Shown piece after piece: positions 28,877-37,301 of a DNA stretch of 49,973 nt. Numbering within the stretch: the first letter of the stretch is position 1; every line of letters begins with the position of its first letter. The position numbers were made by a program, and so were the translations under genes. Source of the DNA: Lachnospiraceae bacterium (GTDB lineage: Bacteria > Bacillota > Clostridia > Lachnospirales > Lachnospiraceae); assembly GCA_022781925.1 (NCBI GenBank), contig JALESO010000081.1, forward strand, positions 1 through 49,973, given 5' to 3'. Under the pieces are notes generated by a model, which saw nothing but the letters and a program-made list of their open reading frames with translations, searched no databases and was not told the origin of the DNA.

Positions 28877-29509
28877 TTACCAGAAAATGGTCTGATTGCG
28901 TTCCTCATCGCTCCATTTACAGGAATCCGCCGCTTCACAGCAAAAACAGTTCCGCGACAGGTGATCGGCTCTGCGGATATAGTATTCCATGGTGCAGGAT
29001 TCCTCTCTGGATTCCTCCCGTCCATGATGCACACCCACAATCTGCAGCGTCTGAGCCATCCACTCTGCCGGATATTCAATATCTGTCAGCAGACCTTCCG
29101 CGATCCGCATTCCCGCTTCACTGTGATGCTCTCCGGTCTCATACTGTGCCACCCGGCCGATATCATGCAACAGCCCGGTCACATAAAACTGATCCTTTTT
29201 TTCCTGCAGGTTCACCATCTTTGTTTCACTGACATCCGCTGTGCTCGCAGCTTGCCCGGCTTCTGTCATCTTCTCACTGTTTTCCAAAACAGATGCCATG
29301 TCATACTTATTTTTCAGACCGGTTTCCGACCCGGATCCGAGAAGTTCCTGCATCTGATCTTCCAGATACATCATCCATGCCATACGACAGACATCCAGTG
29401 CATGCGACAGCTCATGATGACAGTAAATCCGATCCTGCTCGATCTGCTGCACACGTTTCTGCAAACGCAGAAATTCCGGATGTTTCAGTAATTTTTCCGT
29501 AAATTTCAT
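28877..29509 (-). CDS. HD-domain phosphohydrolase in the folate operon
   Basis: A 210-residue HD-superfamily metal hydrolase. The metal-binding histidines and aspartates are visible in YCHHELSHALDVCRMAW and GLLHDIGRVAQYETG with EHHSEAG, then VGVHHG. A polar insert (about residues 60-105) separates the first histidines from the HD pair. The ATG overlaps the folC stop by 4 bases, and folP follows. HD proteins recur in clostridial folate clusters and may act on a pterin phosphate, but the substrate is not established. A nucleotide or general phosphatase role is the alternative. Confidence 0.85.
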   Translation of the reverse strand: MKFTEKLLKHPEFLRLQKRVQQIEQDRIYCHHELSHALDVCRMAWMMYLEDQMQELLGSGSETGLKNKYDMASVLENSEKMTEAGQAASTADVSETKMVNLQEKKDQFYVTGLLHDIGRVAQYETGEHHSEAGMRIAEGLLTDIEYPAEWMAQTLQIVGVHHGREESREESCTMEYYIRRADHLSRNCFCCEAADSCKWSDEERNQTIFW

Positions 29510-30888
29510 AAATCTATCTTTTCCTGTTCCAACGCAATCATTACACTCTCATACGCTTCCCGCACATTTCTCAGATAAGATAAAGAGCCAAATGCCAGTA
29601 TCATATCGTCTTTTTGTGCGTCCCGTAAAGCATATAATACCGCATCCTGCACATTTTCACAATATCGCGCCGCAATCTTTTGCTCCAAAAGCTGCTTTTC
29701 CAGCTCTTTTCCGTCCAGTGCCCGTGGGTTTTGCGGAGTAACCGTGTATACATGATCTCCCGGCCGGAACATCATCCGAATCATTTTTTCATAATCTTTG
29801 TCCGCCAGCACCCCCATGATGTACACAATCCTGCGGTCGGAGAATCCTTCCTCCAGTGTTTTTCGAAGCTTGCGTACCGCATCCTCATTGTGCGCGCCAT
29901 CCAGATAAAAATCCGGCTCCGTGCCAAGCCGTTCCAGGCGTCCGTGCCATGTTGTGTGCGCCAGTCCATGCTGTATTGTCGCCTTTGTGATCTTCGGATA
30001 TTTTTTCTGCAAAATCTGCAATACGTTCAGGACACAGACCGCATTTTCCACTTGAAATGCACCGCAGAGGGAAAGATCTATCTGCAATTCCCGTGAACTT
30101 CTATCAGCCCCCCCAGTTCTTTCTGTTCCATCAGTTTTTTCGTTCTGCACTCCTTCAAACACGTTCCATGCAAAGGCGTATCTGCCATTTTTCTGCGTAA
30201 TGTGCTGCGCCTGATCTGCCCGGGCAACGATCAGTTCTGCATCCACCGCTTCTGCTTTCTTTTTAATCTGGGCAAAAGCCTCCGGCTGTTGTTCCATGGT
30301 AACCACCGGAATCTGCGGCTTGATGATACCACTTTTTGCCGTTGCAATCTCACTCAAAGAATTTCCCAGGAAACGGATATGATCCATGCTGATGGAGGTC
30401 AGAACGCTCACCAGCGGCTGTCTGATCAGATTCGTAGCATCTGTCTCTCCGCCCATTCCGACTTCCAACAGGGCGATATCACAGTTTTCCTCATAAAACC
30501 ACAAAAATGCAGCCGCTGTCTCCACCTCAAACCGGGTTGGATGCGGCTTTCCCTGTCCGATCAGCTTGTCACACGCTTCCTTCACTTTTGTAAAAAGCTG
30601 TGCCAGCCGATCTATTTCTATATTTATACCATTCATCTGAAATTCATCTTCATAGGCAAATACATCCGGGGTACAAAATCGTCCTACCTTGTATCCGGAC
30701 TCTGCCAGCACCTGAGACAGCATCGCCCCCACCGATCCTTTTCCGTTGGTTCCGCCAATGTGCACCAGAGGAATCTCATCCTGTACATTTCCAAGCTCTG
30801 CCATCAGATTCCGGATGCTGGTCAGGCCGAGCTGACTGCCATATTTTTTTGTTTCTTCCAGAAACTCCATTGCTTCTATATAATTCAT
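29506..30888 (-). CDS. folC: Folylpolyglutamate / dihydrofolate synthase
   Basis: A 460-residue Mur-ligase family enzyme that adds glutamate to dihydropteroate and/or tetrahydrofolates using ATP. It shows the P-loop IGGTNGKGSVGAMLSQ, EVGMGGETDATN, SMDHIRFLG and the late DGAHNEDAVRKL. Glycine-rich MGVLADKDYEKM follows as in the family. An insert near residues 246-260 (ERTGGADRSSREL) is unusual but in frame. A GAGGAG lies 14 bases before ATG. It starts 145 bases after the cyclo-ligase gene and its stop overlaps the HD gene. Confidence 0.93.
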   Translation of the reverse strand: MNYIEAMEFLEETKKYGSQLGLTSIRNLMAELGNVQDEIPLVHIGGTNGKGSVGAMLSQVLAESGYKVGRFCTPDVFAYEDEFQMNGINIEIDRLAQLFTKVKEACDKLIGQGKPHPTRFEVETAAAFLWFYEENCDIALLEVGMGGETDATNLIRQPLVSVLTSISMDHIRFLGNSLSEIATAKSGIIKPQIPVVTMEQQPEAFAQIKKKAEAVDAELIVARADQAQHITQKNGRYAFAWNVFEGVQNEKTDGTERTGGADRSSRELQIDLSLCGAFQVENAVCVLNVLQILQKKYPKITKATIQHGLAHTTWHGRLERLGTEPDFYLDGAHNEDAVRKLRKTLEEGFSDRRIVYIMGVLADKDYEKMIRMMFRPGDHVYTVTPQNPRALDGKELEKQLLEQKIAARYCENVQDAVLYALRDAQKDDMILAFGSLSYLRNVREAYESVMIALEQEKIDL

Positions 30889-31033
30889 ACTTTTATTCTG
30901 CGCTCCTCTTTTTGTTGTATGCTTCCCTGTAAACTAATTTCAGTAACATCTGAATACCTGCTGTATTTCTTCTCTTCCGACCGCACTTATAATATATAGC
31001 TGAATCAGAAATATCACTCCGTTTCTGAATACT

Positions 31034-31579
31034 TTACCACAAACTTTTCTCTGTCACCAGATATTCCATCGGAAGATCATTTTCCTCTGTCGGGAGCTGT
31101 TCTGCCACCTGAAGTTCATAAGCGATTCCAAGCTTGACACAATCGGCTTTTCCTGCAAAATAGCGATCATAATAGCCTTTACCGTATCCCATACGTTTTT
31201 TCTTCCTGTCAAATGCCACCCCCGGCACCAGTACCAGCGCATCCGCCCAGTCTGCCGGTCGTTCTTCCTTCGGTTCCATCACATGAAACGTTCCTTCCTC
31301 CAGTTCCGAGAAATCACTGACTTCAAAATATTTCATCGTATCGCCAAACACCTTGGGAAATGCGATCCGCTTGTTTTGTTTCCACCCTGCTTCGATTGCA
31401 AAACGGATATCTGCTTCATTTCCAAGCGGTGCATATGCCAGAATTTTCTCCGCTTTTTGAAACACTTCACTGGAAATGATATTTTTGCAGATCTGATCTG
31501 ATTTTTCTCTGACTTCATCACTGCTCATTTCATTTCGCAGCGTTTTATATTTTTTTCTAATTTGTTGTTTTTCAGTCAT
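31034..31579 (-). CDS. 5-formyltetrahydrofolate cyclo-ligase
   Basis: A 181-residue enzyme that converts 5-formyl-THF to 5,10-methenyl-THF with ATP, recycling a dead-end folate. The family marks are RKKYKTLRNEM near the start, LVLVPGVAFDRKKKRMGYGK followed by GYYDRYF, and LGIAYELQ near the end. ATG 31579 is preceded by AAGGAG at 9 bases, better than the TTG extension to 31603. It is the first folate gene of the cluster. The 158 bases upstream of it hold no other gene. Confidence 0.93.
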   Translation of the reverse strand: MTEKQQIRKKYKTLRNEMSSDEVREKSDQICKNIISSEVFQKAEKILAYAPLGNEADIRFAIEAGWKQNKRIAFPKVFGDTMKYFEVSDFSELEEGTFHVMEPKEERPADWADALVLVPGVAFDRKKKRMGYGKGYYDRYFAGKADCVKLGIAYELQVAEQLPTEENDLPMEYLVTEKSLW

Positions 31580-31761
31580 TCTACTCAACTCCTTGCTTTC
31601 CAATCAATGATAGGAAGTTTTTACACTTGTCATTCGTAATTCTTTTTCCGCTAAATCATAACGCAAATACGGCATAATATCAATTTATTTTGATATCATG
31701 CCGCATTTAACAATTTTGTTTTCTATTATATTTTAATCGAATGAATCTTTTAGCTTTTATA

Positions 31762-32733
31762 TCAGTTTTCAAAAAACGTAAGTACTTTATTCACATAATA
31801 CTGCATTGTCTTATCACCGCAACTATAAGTCTCATGTTTTGTTCCCGGAAGATACAGAAATTCACAGCTTGCCCCTTCGTACCTTTGGATACGCCTTGCA
31901 AACTTACAGATCTCATTTCCCCACACATAATCATCCTGTTCTGCCTGAATCAGAAGCATCGGTGCCCGGTACATTTTCCACGCCCAGCCTTTCAGGTACC
32001 AGCTCATCTCCGCAGAAGCAAAAAGCCAGCCATAGGAAGCTGCACAGATCTGCATATATGTATGTGTTTTTCTTCGATCATTAAAGCGTTTAAAACGTGG
32101 TTTGGATGTAGAAGCACTTGTTTCAAAGGTCGCACTTCCATCATATGGATGCTGTCCCAACACGTACTCCTCACTTTTTCCAAATAAACACTGCAGTCCC
32201 GATACCGATGCAGAAATCACCCATGGCACCTTTGCCGTGCGCGGGCGGATCATCGGAGAATTTAAAATCACCCGGTGAAACCATTCCGGTCTCCATGCAA
32301 CCGCAATACCACCGATCGCGCCGCCCATAGAATGTGCAAACAGATTTAACGACAGATCCGGATGTTTCTTTCTGATGTATTCACAGACATGCAGAAAATC
32401 TCTGACATAACGCTTCCAGTTGTCAATATGTACCAGAGAAGGATCTTTCGTCAGACGGTAACTCAGTCCATGTCCGCAATGCTCCGGCAGATAGACATGA
32501 TAACCGGTCTGCAAAAAATAATAAACCATCTCATCGTATTTCGGCGCGGATTCCGTATAGCCGTGACAGATCACGATCACGCCTTTCGACTCCTCTGTCA
32601 GATAACGCATCATATGGAGCTTTCCAATGCCATCGTAACTGCTGATATATCCGCTTTTACCATGCTTCTTCAGATATGGATCCACCGTTTCTTTCATCAC
32701 CACATCGTATTCATTTTCCTGAATTGTTTCCAT
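31762..32733 (-). CDS. Alpha/beta hydrolase, lysophospholipase / monoglyceride lipase type
   Basis: A 323-residue serine hydrolase of the Hydrolase_4 group. It shows VIVICHGYTESAPKYDEM (oxyanion region), PEHCGHGLSYR, the nucleophile elbow FAHSMGGAIGG (Ser in the usual GxSxG, with Ala first), the acid in QAEQDDYVWG and the catalytic His in GTKHETY. The natural ester is unknown; membrane lipid or host lipid turnover is plausible. ATG 32733 follows GAGGAG by 6 bases, better than the TTG extension. No signal peptide is seen. Confidence 0.88.
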   Translation of the reverse strand: METIQENEYDVVMKETVDPYLKKHGKSGYISSYDGIGKLHMMRYLTEESKGVIVICHGYTESAPKYDEMVYYFLQTGYHVYLPEHCGHGLSYRLTKDPSLVHIDNWKRYVRDFLHVCEYIRKKHPDLSLNLFAHSMGGAIGGIAVAWRPEWFHRVILNSPMIRPRTAKVPWVISASVSGLQCLFGKSEEYVLGQHPYDGSATFETSASTSKPRFKRFNDRRKTHTYMQICAASYGWLFASAEMSWYLKGWAWKMYRAPMLLIQAEQDDYVWGNEICKFARRIQRYEGASCEFLYLPGTKHETYSCGDKTMQYYVNKVLTFFEN

Positions 32734-32763
32734 ACAACGCTCCTCTTTCTCCAAATGCTATGT

Positions 32764-32825
32764 AAAATCGGGAACTCTTTTCCTGGCAGGCCGTTGTTAG
32801 CCGCCGGGACGAGAGCTCCCGATTT
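32764..32825 (-). terminator. TTGTTAGC-core hairpin, copy 4, downstream of hppA
   Basis: AAATCGGGAACTCT pairs with GAGAGCTCCCGATTT. The plus-strand loop GGCAGGCCGTTGTTAGCCGC matches the other three copies at AGG..CG.TTGTTAGC. On the minus strand the stem ends CCCGATTTTAC, a short T-tract, about 60 bases after the hppA stop. It lies just before the ribosome site of the hydrolase gene. Confidence 0.72.
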
Positions 32826-32884
32826 CGTATCATAACCTAAATTCTATTAACTCTAACTTAATTTAGGCAACTATTAAATTCAAA

Positions 32885-34882
32885 CTAGAACATTAAGATT
32901 CCACCGATAGATAAGAATAACGGTGCGAATACTAAGGACACGATTGTCATCAGTTTGATCAGGATGTTGATGGACGGACCTGATGTATCCTTGAACGGAT
33001 CACCTACTGTATCACCAACAACGGCTGCTTTGTGCGGCTCGCTTCCTTTTCCACCATGATGTCCACCCTCGATGTATTTCTTAGCGTTATCCCACGCACC
33101 ACCTGCGTTTGCCATGAAGATAGCCATCATAACACCAGTAGCAAGTGCGCCGGCAAGAAGTCCACCAAGAGCATCCGGTCCTAACAGGATACCAACAATG
33201 ATCGGAACTACGATAGCGATAATACCCGGAAGAAGCATCTCTTTTAATGCTGCCTGTGTAGAAATACCTACGCAGGATTTGTAATCCGGTCTGCTTGTTC
33301 CTTCCAGGATTCCTTTGTCAGCTTTGAACTGACGACGAACTTCCTCGATCATCTTGTAAGCTGCTTTGGAAACTGCTTCCATTGTGATAGCGGAGAACAG
33401 GAACGGAAGCATTGCACCGATCAACAGACCGATGATAACGGTCGGAACCAGTAAGTCGATCTTGCTTAAGTTTACAGCCTCTGCGTAAGATACGAACAGA
33501 GATAATGCTGTCAGAGCTGCAGAACCGATAGCGAAACCTTTACCGATAGCTGCTGTTGTGTTACCTACGGAGTCAAGAGAGTCTGTGATCTCACGAACGC
33601 TCTCATCCAGTCCGGACATCTCTGCGATACCACCTGCGTTATCTGCGATCGGGCCGTAAGCATCAACGGCAACTGTACTACCTGTTGTAGCAAGCATACC
33701 TACTGCTGCAAGTGCGATACCGTAGATACCAGCGAACTGATATGCTGCGAAGATACCAACTGCAATCAGGATGATCGGGATTGTACAGGAGTGCATACCT
33801 ACTGCAAGACCGCTGATGATGTTTGTAGCGGCACCTGTCTCAGACTGCTCTGCGATTTTCTGAACATGTTTGTAGTTATCAGATGTATAATGCTCTGTAA
33901 CTGTACCGATCAGTACACCAACGATCAGACCGGCGATGATAGCTCCACACGGAAGGAAAGATCCAAGCAGAGGTTTGGAAAGGATGATTGCAACGATAAC
34001 TGTGATCACGTTTGCAATGTTCTCACCAAATTTCAGTGCTTTATGAGGATCAGAACCGTCTTTACCACGTACTAAGAATACGCTGATGATGGATGCGATG
34101 ATACCAACTGCTGCGATCAGAAGCGGATACAGTGCACCAACGATCGGGTTAGAAGCGGATTTGTAAGCCAGCAGACCAAGTGTGATCGCGGATACGATAG
34201 AACCAACATAAGACTCAAAAAGGTCAGCTCCCATACCAGCAACGTCACCTACGTTATCACCTACGTTATCAGCGATAACAGCCGGGTTACGAGGATCATC
34301 CTCCGGAATACCAGCCTCTACTTTACCTACCAGGTCAGCTCCTACGTCAGCAGCTTTTGTATAGATACCACCACCTACACGTGCAAATAACGCTACGGAA
34401 GAAGCACCAAGGCTGAATCCAAACAGAATGGAATCGTTTTTTGTAACAAGGTAAATGATGCTTACACCAAACAGTCCAAGACCTACTACGCAAAGTCCCA
34501 TAACTGCGCCACCGCGGAATGCGATCGGCAGTGCTGCAGACATACCTTTTTCTCTTGCTGCGTTAGCAGTTCTTACATTTGCTCTTGTAGCAACATTCAT
34601 ACCGCAGTACCCTGCGATGATTGAGAAGAATGCTCCGATGATGAAGCAGATAGCTGTTGCCCAGCTGATTGCGAATCCAACTGCGACAAATACAACTACG
34701 ATAAAAATAACGAGGATTTTGTACTCAGACATCAGGAATGCCTGTGCACCCTCATGGATTGCTGCTGCAATTTCTTTCATACGGTCTGTACCTTCAGACT
34801 GTTTTTTTACATTGGCAGCTAATCCTGCGGCAACCAACAGTGCAAGGATGCCGATGATTGGAATGATAAAAGCCCAAGTCAT
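32885..34882 (-). CDS. hppA: Membrane-bound ion-pumping pyrophosphatase, K+-dependent type
   Basis: A 665-residue integral membrane pump with about 16 helices that couples pyrophosphate hydrolysis to H+ or Na+ export. The catalytic loops are plain: [54 protein letters not shown] and the late [26 protein letters not shown] has alanine where K+-independent enzymes have lysine, so K+ dependence is predicted. H+ versus Na+ specificity I cannot decide. Its ribosome site GGGAG lies 12 bases before ATG after a long leader. Confidence 0.96.
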   Translation of the reverse strand: MTWAFIIPIIGILALLVAAGLAANVKKQSEGTDRMKEIAAAIHEGAQAFLMSEYKILVIFIVVVFVAVGFAISWATAICFIIGAFFSIIAGYCGMNVATRANVRTANAAREKGMSAALPIAFRGGAVMGLCVVGLGLFGVSIIYLVTKNDSILFGFSLGASSVALFARVGGGIYTKAADVGADLVGKVEAGIPEDDPRNPAVIADNVGDNVGDVAGMGADLFESYVGSIVSAITLGLLAYKSASNPIVGALYPLLIAAVGIIASIISVFLVRGKDGSDPHKALKFGENIANVITVIVAIILSKPLLGSFLPCGAIIAGLIVGVLIGTVTEHYTSDNYKHVQKIAEQSETGAATNIISGLAVGMHSCTIPIILIAVGIFAAYQFAGIYGIALAAVGMLATTGSTVAVDAYGPIADNAGGIAEMSGLDESVREITDSLDSVGNTTAAIGKGFAIGSAALTALSLFVSYAEAVNLSKIDLLVPTVIIGLLIGAMLPFLFSAITMEAVSKAAYKMIEEVRRQFKADKGILEGTSRPDYKSCVGISTQAALKEMLLPGIIAIVVPIIVGILLGPDALGGLLAGALATGVMMAIFMANAGGAWDNAKKYIEGGHHGGKGSEPHKAAVVGDTVGDPFKDTSGPSINILIKLMTIVSLVFAPLFLSIGGILMF

Positions 34883-34911
34883 GATGTATTAACTCTCCCT
34901 TCAATAGTTGC

Positions 34912-34940
34912 GAAGTATGCTTTGTTGTTTTTCATACTTC
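34912..34940 (-). promoter_or_regulatory. Leader hairpin of hppA
   Basis: GAAGTATG pairs with CATACTTC around 13 bases, about 30 bases before the hppA ATG. A leader of about 150 bases is predicted from the promoter near 35050. Confidence 0.4.
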
Positions 34941-35046
34941 ATTGTGAATATTCAACTCCTGCATCTTTCATATCTCACAGCATACATTCCCCTTTATATA
35001 CAAAAATGATGCCAGACCTATAAAAGCCTGCAAAAATTGTCTAGGC

Positions 35047-35079
35047 ATTATACTAGCATATCAAAAATCACTTTGTCAA
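35047..35079 (-). promoter_or_regulatory. Probable hppA promoter
   Basis: TTGACA (35079-35074) and TATAAT (35052-35047) are both perfect but 21 bases apart; TTGACA with TAGTAT at 18 bases is an alternative reading. This is the only promoter-like pair in the hppA upstream region that I see. Confidence 0.55.
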
Positions 35080-35235
35080 CGATTGTTATGCATTTATCAA
35101 TCTATTCTGTGCAAATTCAACTATCATTTCATGATTCGCCCACTTGTTTTCGTCACTATTCCATGTGATTTTTCCTCTTTTTCGACATTTTTTTCAAAAT
35201 CGCTATTTTTCCAAAACAAACCGGCTTCATTTTTC

Positions 35236-35265
35236 TTTCCACAAAATGGCTGTTTATGCTACAAT
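35236..35265 (+). promoter_or_regulatory. Promoter of the M18 aminopeptidase
   Basis: An extended -10 TGCTACAAT (TACAAT at 35260-35265) with a weak TTTCCA 18 bases upstream. AGAGGTG lies 7 bases before ATG 35325. Confidence 0.5.
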
Positions 35266-35324
35266 ATGCAGAGGCATTCCATATGCCTTTCTTTTAATCA
35301 TTATTATTTCAGAGGTGAAAATTT

Positions 35325-36599
35325 ATGCAACAGAATATTGCAACAGAATTAACTCAGTTTATAAAAGAAAGCCCTTCGGCTTTTCATGCAGTGGCTGCCA
35401 TGAAAAAAGAATTTCGTGCAAATGGTTTTACTGCCCTGGCAGAAAATGAACGCTGGCATCTGCAGGCAGGCGGCAATTACTTTGTCACCCGCAATGACTC
35501 TTCCATCATCGCATTTTCCATCCCGGCAAACGGTTTTGACGGCATACGTATCATGGCAAGCCACAGTGACTCCCCTTCCTTTAAAATCAAGGAAAATCCG
35601 GAGATGGAAGTGGAAAAACAATACATCAAGCTCAACGTGGAACGCTACGGCGGCATGATCTTTGCCCCATGGTTTGACCGTCCGCTCTCCGTTGCCGGAC
35701 GGCTGATCATCAAAGACCCTTTCACCGGAAAGCTGGAAATCAGACTGGTAAATGTGGACCGTGATCTGGTGATGATTCCGAACCTTGCCATCCATATGAA
35801 CCGCGAGGTAAACAACGGCTACAAATACAATGCACAGAAAGATATGCTCCCGCTTTACGGCATGAACACAGCAAAAGGCACCTTTATGCAGACGGTTGCA
35901 AAAGCAGCCGGTGTATCCGCCGATGACATTCTCGGTCACGATCTCTTCTTATACAACAGGGAGCGTGCCAGCATCTGGGGTGCTTCCGGCGAATTTATTT
36001 CTGCTCCGCAGCTGGATGATCTGCAATGTGCATTTTCGTCCATGAAAGGTTTCTTGTCCTCAGAAAAAAACAATTTTCTTGCTTTACATTGTGTATTTGA
36101 TAACGAAGAGGTGGGAAGCGGCACAAAACAAGGCGCAGCCTCCACATTTTTACGCGATACCCTGCAGCGCATCCACGAAGTGCTTGGTTATGACAGAGAA
36201 GATTACCGCATCCATCTGGCAAACAGCCTGATGCTCTCCGCCGACAATGCACATGCGGTTCATCCGAATCATACAGATATGGCAGACCCGACAAACCGCC
36301 CGTATCTGAACAGCGGCATCGTAATCAAATTCAATGCAAACCAGAAATACTGTACCGACGCTGTATCTGCGGCAATGTTCCGTGAGATCTGCAAACAGGC
36401 GGACGTACCGGTGCAGACATTCACGAACCGCTCCGACATCGCAGGCGGCTCCACACTTGGAAATATTTCCAATACGCAGGTGGCACTCAATACGGTAGAT
36501 ATTGGATTGCCGCAGCTGGCGATGCATTCGCCTTATGAGACAGCAGGCGTGAAAGATACGGAGTATCTTGTGCGGGCAGCTCGGAAATTTTTCGTTTAG
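35325..36599 (+). CDS. M18 family aminopeptidase
   Basis: A 424-residue dinuclear-zinc aminopeptidase that removes N-terminal residues, often acidic, in the cytoplasm. Metal and active-site segments are visible: ASHSDSPSFKIK (His), GEFISAPQLDDLQC (Asp), FDNEEVGSGTKQGA (Glu pair), DNAHAVHPNH and the late LPQLAMHSPYETAG (His). The length and order fit M18 rather than M20 or M42. It is a single gene, divergent from hppA. Its stop codon abuts the left arm of a TTGTTAGC hairpin. Confidence 0.93.
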   Translation: MQQNIATELTQFIKESPSAFHAVAAMKKEFRANGFTALAENERWHLQAGGNYFVTRNDSSIIAFSIPANGFDGIRIMASHSDSPSFKIKENPEMEVEKQYIKLNVERYGGMIFAPWFDRPLSVAGRLIIKDPFTGKLEIRLVNVDRDLVMIPNLAIHMNREVNNGYKYNAQKDMLPLYGMNTAKGTFMQTVAKAAGVSADDILGHDLFLYNRERASIWGASGEFISAPQLDDLQCAFSSMKGFLSSEKNNFLALHCVFDNEEVGSGTKQGAASTFLRDTLQRIHEVLGYDREDYRIHLANSLMLSADNAHAVHPNHTDMADPTNRPYLNSGIVIKFNANQKYCTDAVSAAMFREICKQADVPVQTFTNRSDIAGGSTLGNISNTQVALNTVDIGLPQLAMHSPYETAGVKDTEYLVRAARKFFV

Positions 36600-36724
36600 G
36601 GTGGCTTTTGTAAATCTTAATAAGAACTTCTGTATTTTGTCTCCGTCGCTAACAATCGCTCCTTGAGAAAAAATACAGAAGTTCTTTCATTTACACAATG
36701 ATATTCGTAAATTTTTGCGCCACC
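36599..36724 (+). terminator. TTGTTAGC-core hairpin, copy 3, downstream of the aminopeptidase
   Basis: GGGTGGC (36599-36605) pairs with GCCACC (36719-36724). Inside it AAGAACTTCTGTATTTT pairs with AAAATACAGAAGTTCTT. The loop reads GTCTCCGTCGCTAACAATCG on the plus strand, the reverse complement of the other copies and so the same orientation relative to the upstream gene. The right flank from 36701 to 36750, reversed, resembles the left flank of copy 1 (GGCGCAAAAATTTACGAA). TTCTTTCATTT follows, a weak T-tract. Confidence 0.7.
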
Positions 36725-36821
36725 TTGCACTTCATGCCGCACTATGTGCACTACCTTCACTTCACGTCGTTTTCATCGTGCTCGCTTGCCGTCCATACGC
36801 CACCCTTGACACTGAAAAAAT

Positions 36822-36909
36822 GAACTGCTAAAAATCTGTTACCGACGGCGAAGAACTCAAAAACAGTTCAATTTTCCGTCGATGACAACAGTATAGCAGT
36901 TCTTTTTTT
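36822..36909 (+). terminator. Multi-stem hairpin with T-tract
   Basis: The outer stem GAACTGCTA pairs with TAGCAGTTC and is followed by seven T on the plus strand. A middle stem CTGTT..CGACGG pairs with CCGTCG..AACAG, and an inner GAACT pairs with AGTTC. The minus strand also has ATTTTTTC after the stem, so it may be bidirectional. It is 220 bases from any stop codon. The rest of 36750-37046 holds no gene. Confidence 0.55.
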
Positions 36910-37046
36910 ACATAATCAAGGGCAAGCCGCTTTGCGGTAGCTTAGTTTTTCCCTCTGGCTCAGAATCTAAAAACAGTTTTCAACCACATCTTATGTTTTA
37001 TAACGTAAATCTGCGTGCGCAACAAAAAGTTGAATTTCTATTACAT

Positions 37047-37072
37047 TATATGCGCACGTGGCATGAGGTGCC
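37047..37072 (+). repeat. Short near-palindrome, TATATGC type, copy 3
   Basis: TATATGCGCACGTGGCATGA, related to the copies at 17176 and 24221, directly beside the 208-bp inverted repeat. Confidence 0.4.
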
Positions 37073-37077
37073 ATCAA

Positions 37078-37285
37078 GTAAATAGGGCAAATCTGAAAGC
37101 AAAATCCAAGACAAGACGGTAGGTTGATTTTCGTCACCGCAGCGAGCATAGCCCGCCTCCGTGAGTGTGTCTGAGCACGCTGTTTTTGCGTGCGAGTTCG
37201 CGGGAGGAGGCGGAGATAGGCGGCACAGCGAAGGTAGAAAATCATCCGTGTCTGTCTGGATTTCTGCTTCAGATTTGCCCTTTAC
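37078..37285 (-). repeat. 208-bp imperfect inverted repeat downstream of the parC-like gene
   Basis: The ends GTAAATAGGGCAAATCTGA (37078-37096) and TCAGATTTGCCCTTTAC (37269-37285) are complementary. Inside, AAGCAAAATCCA matches TGGATTTCTGCT, GATTTTCG matches GAAAATC, and two GC-rich CGCCTCC/GGAGGCGG blocks face each other around the centre. It begins 17 bases after the parC-like stop codon. No protein is plausible. A large structured 3' RNA or a MITE-like insertion are the options. Confidence 0.7.
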
Positions 37286-37301
37286 ACAGATAAACAAAAT
37301 T

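Noticed and set aside
30889..31033. THF riboswitch between the cyclo-ligase gene and folC
   Set aside because: I could not find the conserved pairing elements or a terminator/anti-terminator arrangement in this 145-base gap.
17202..36724. TTGTTAGC hairpins as insertion sequences or CRISPR repeats
   Set aside because: No open reading frame, no target duplication, no regular spacing, and the arms are not shared between copies.
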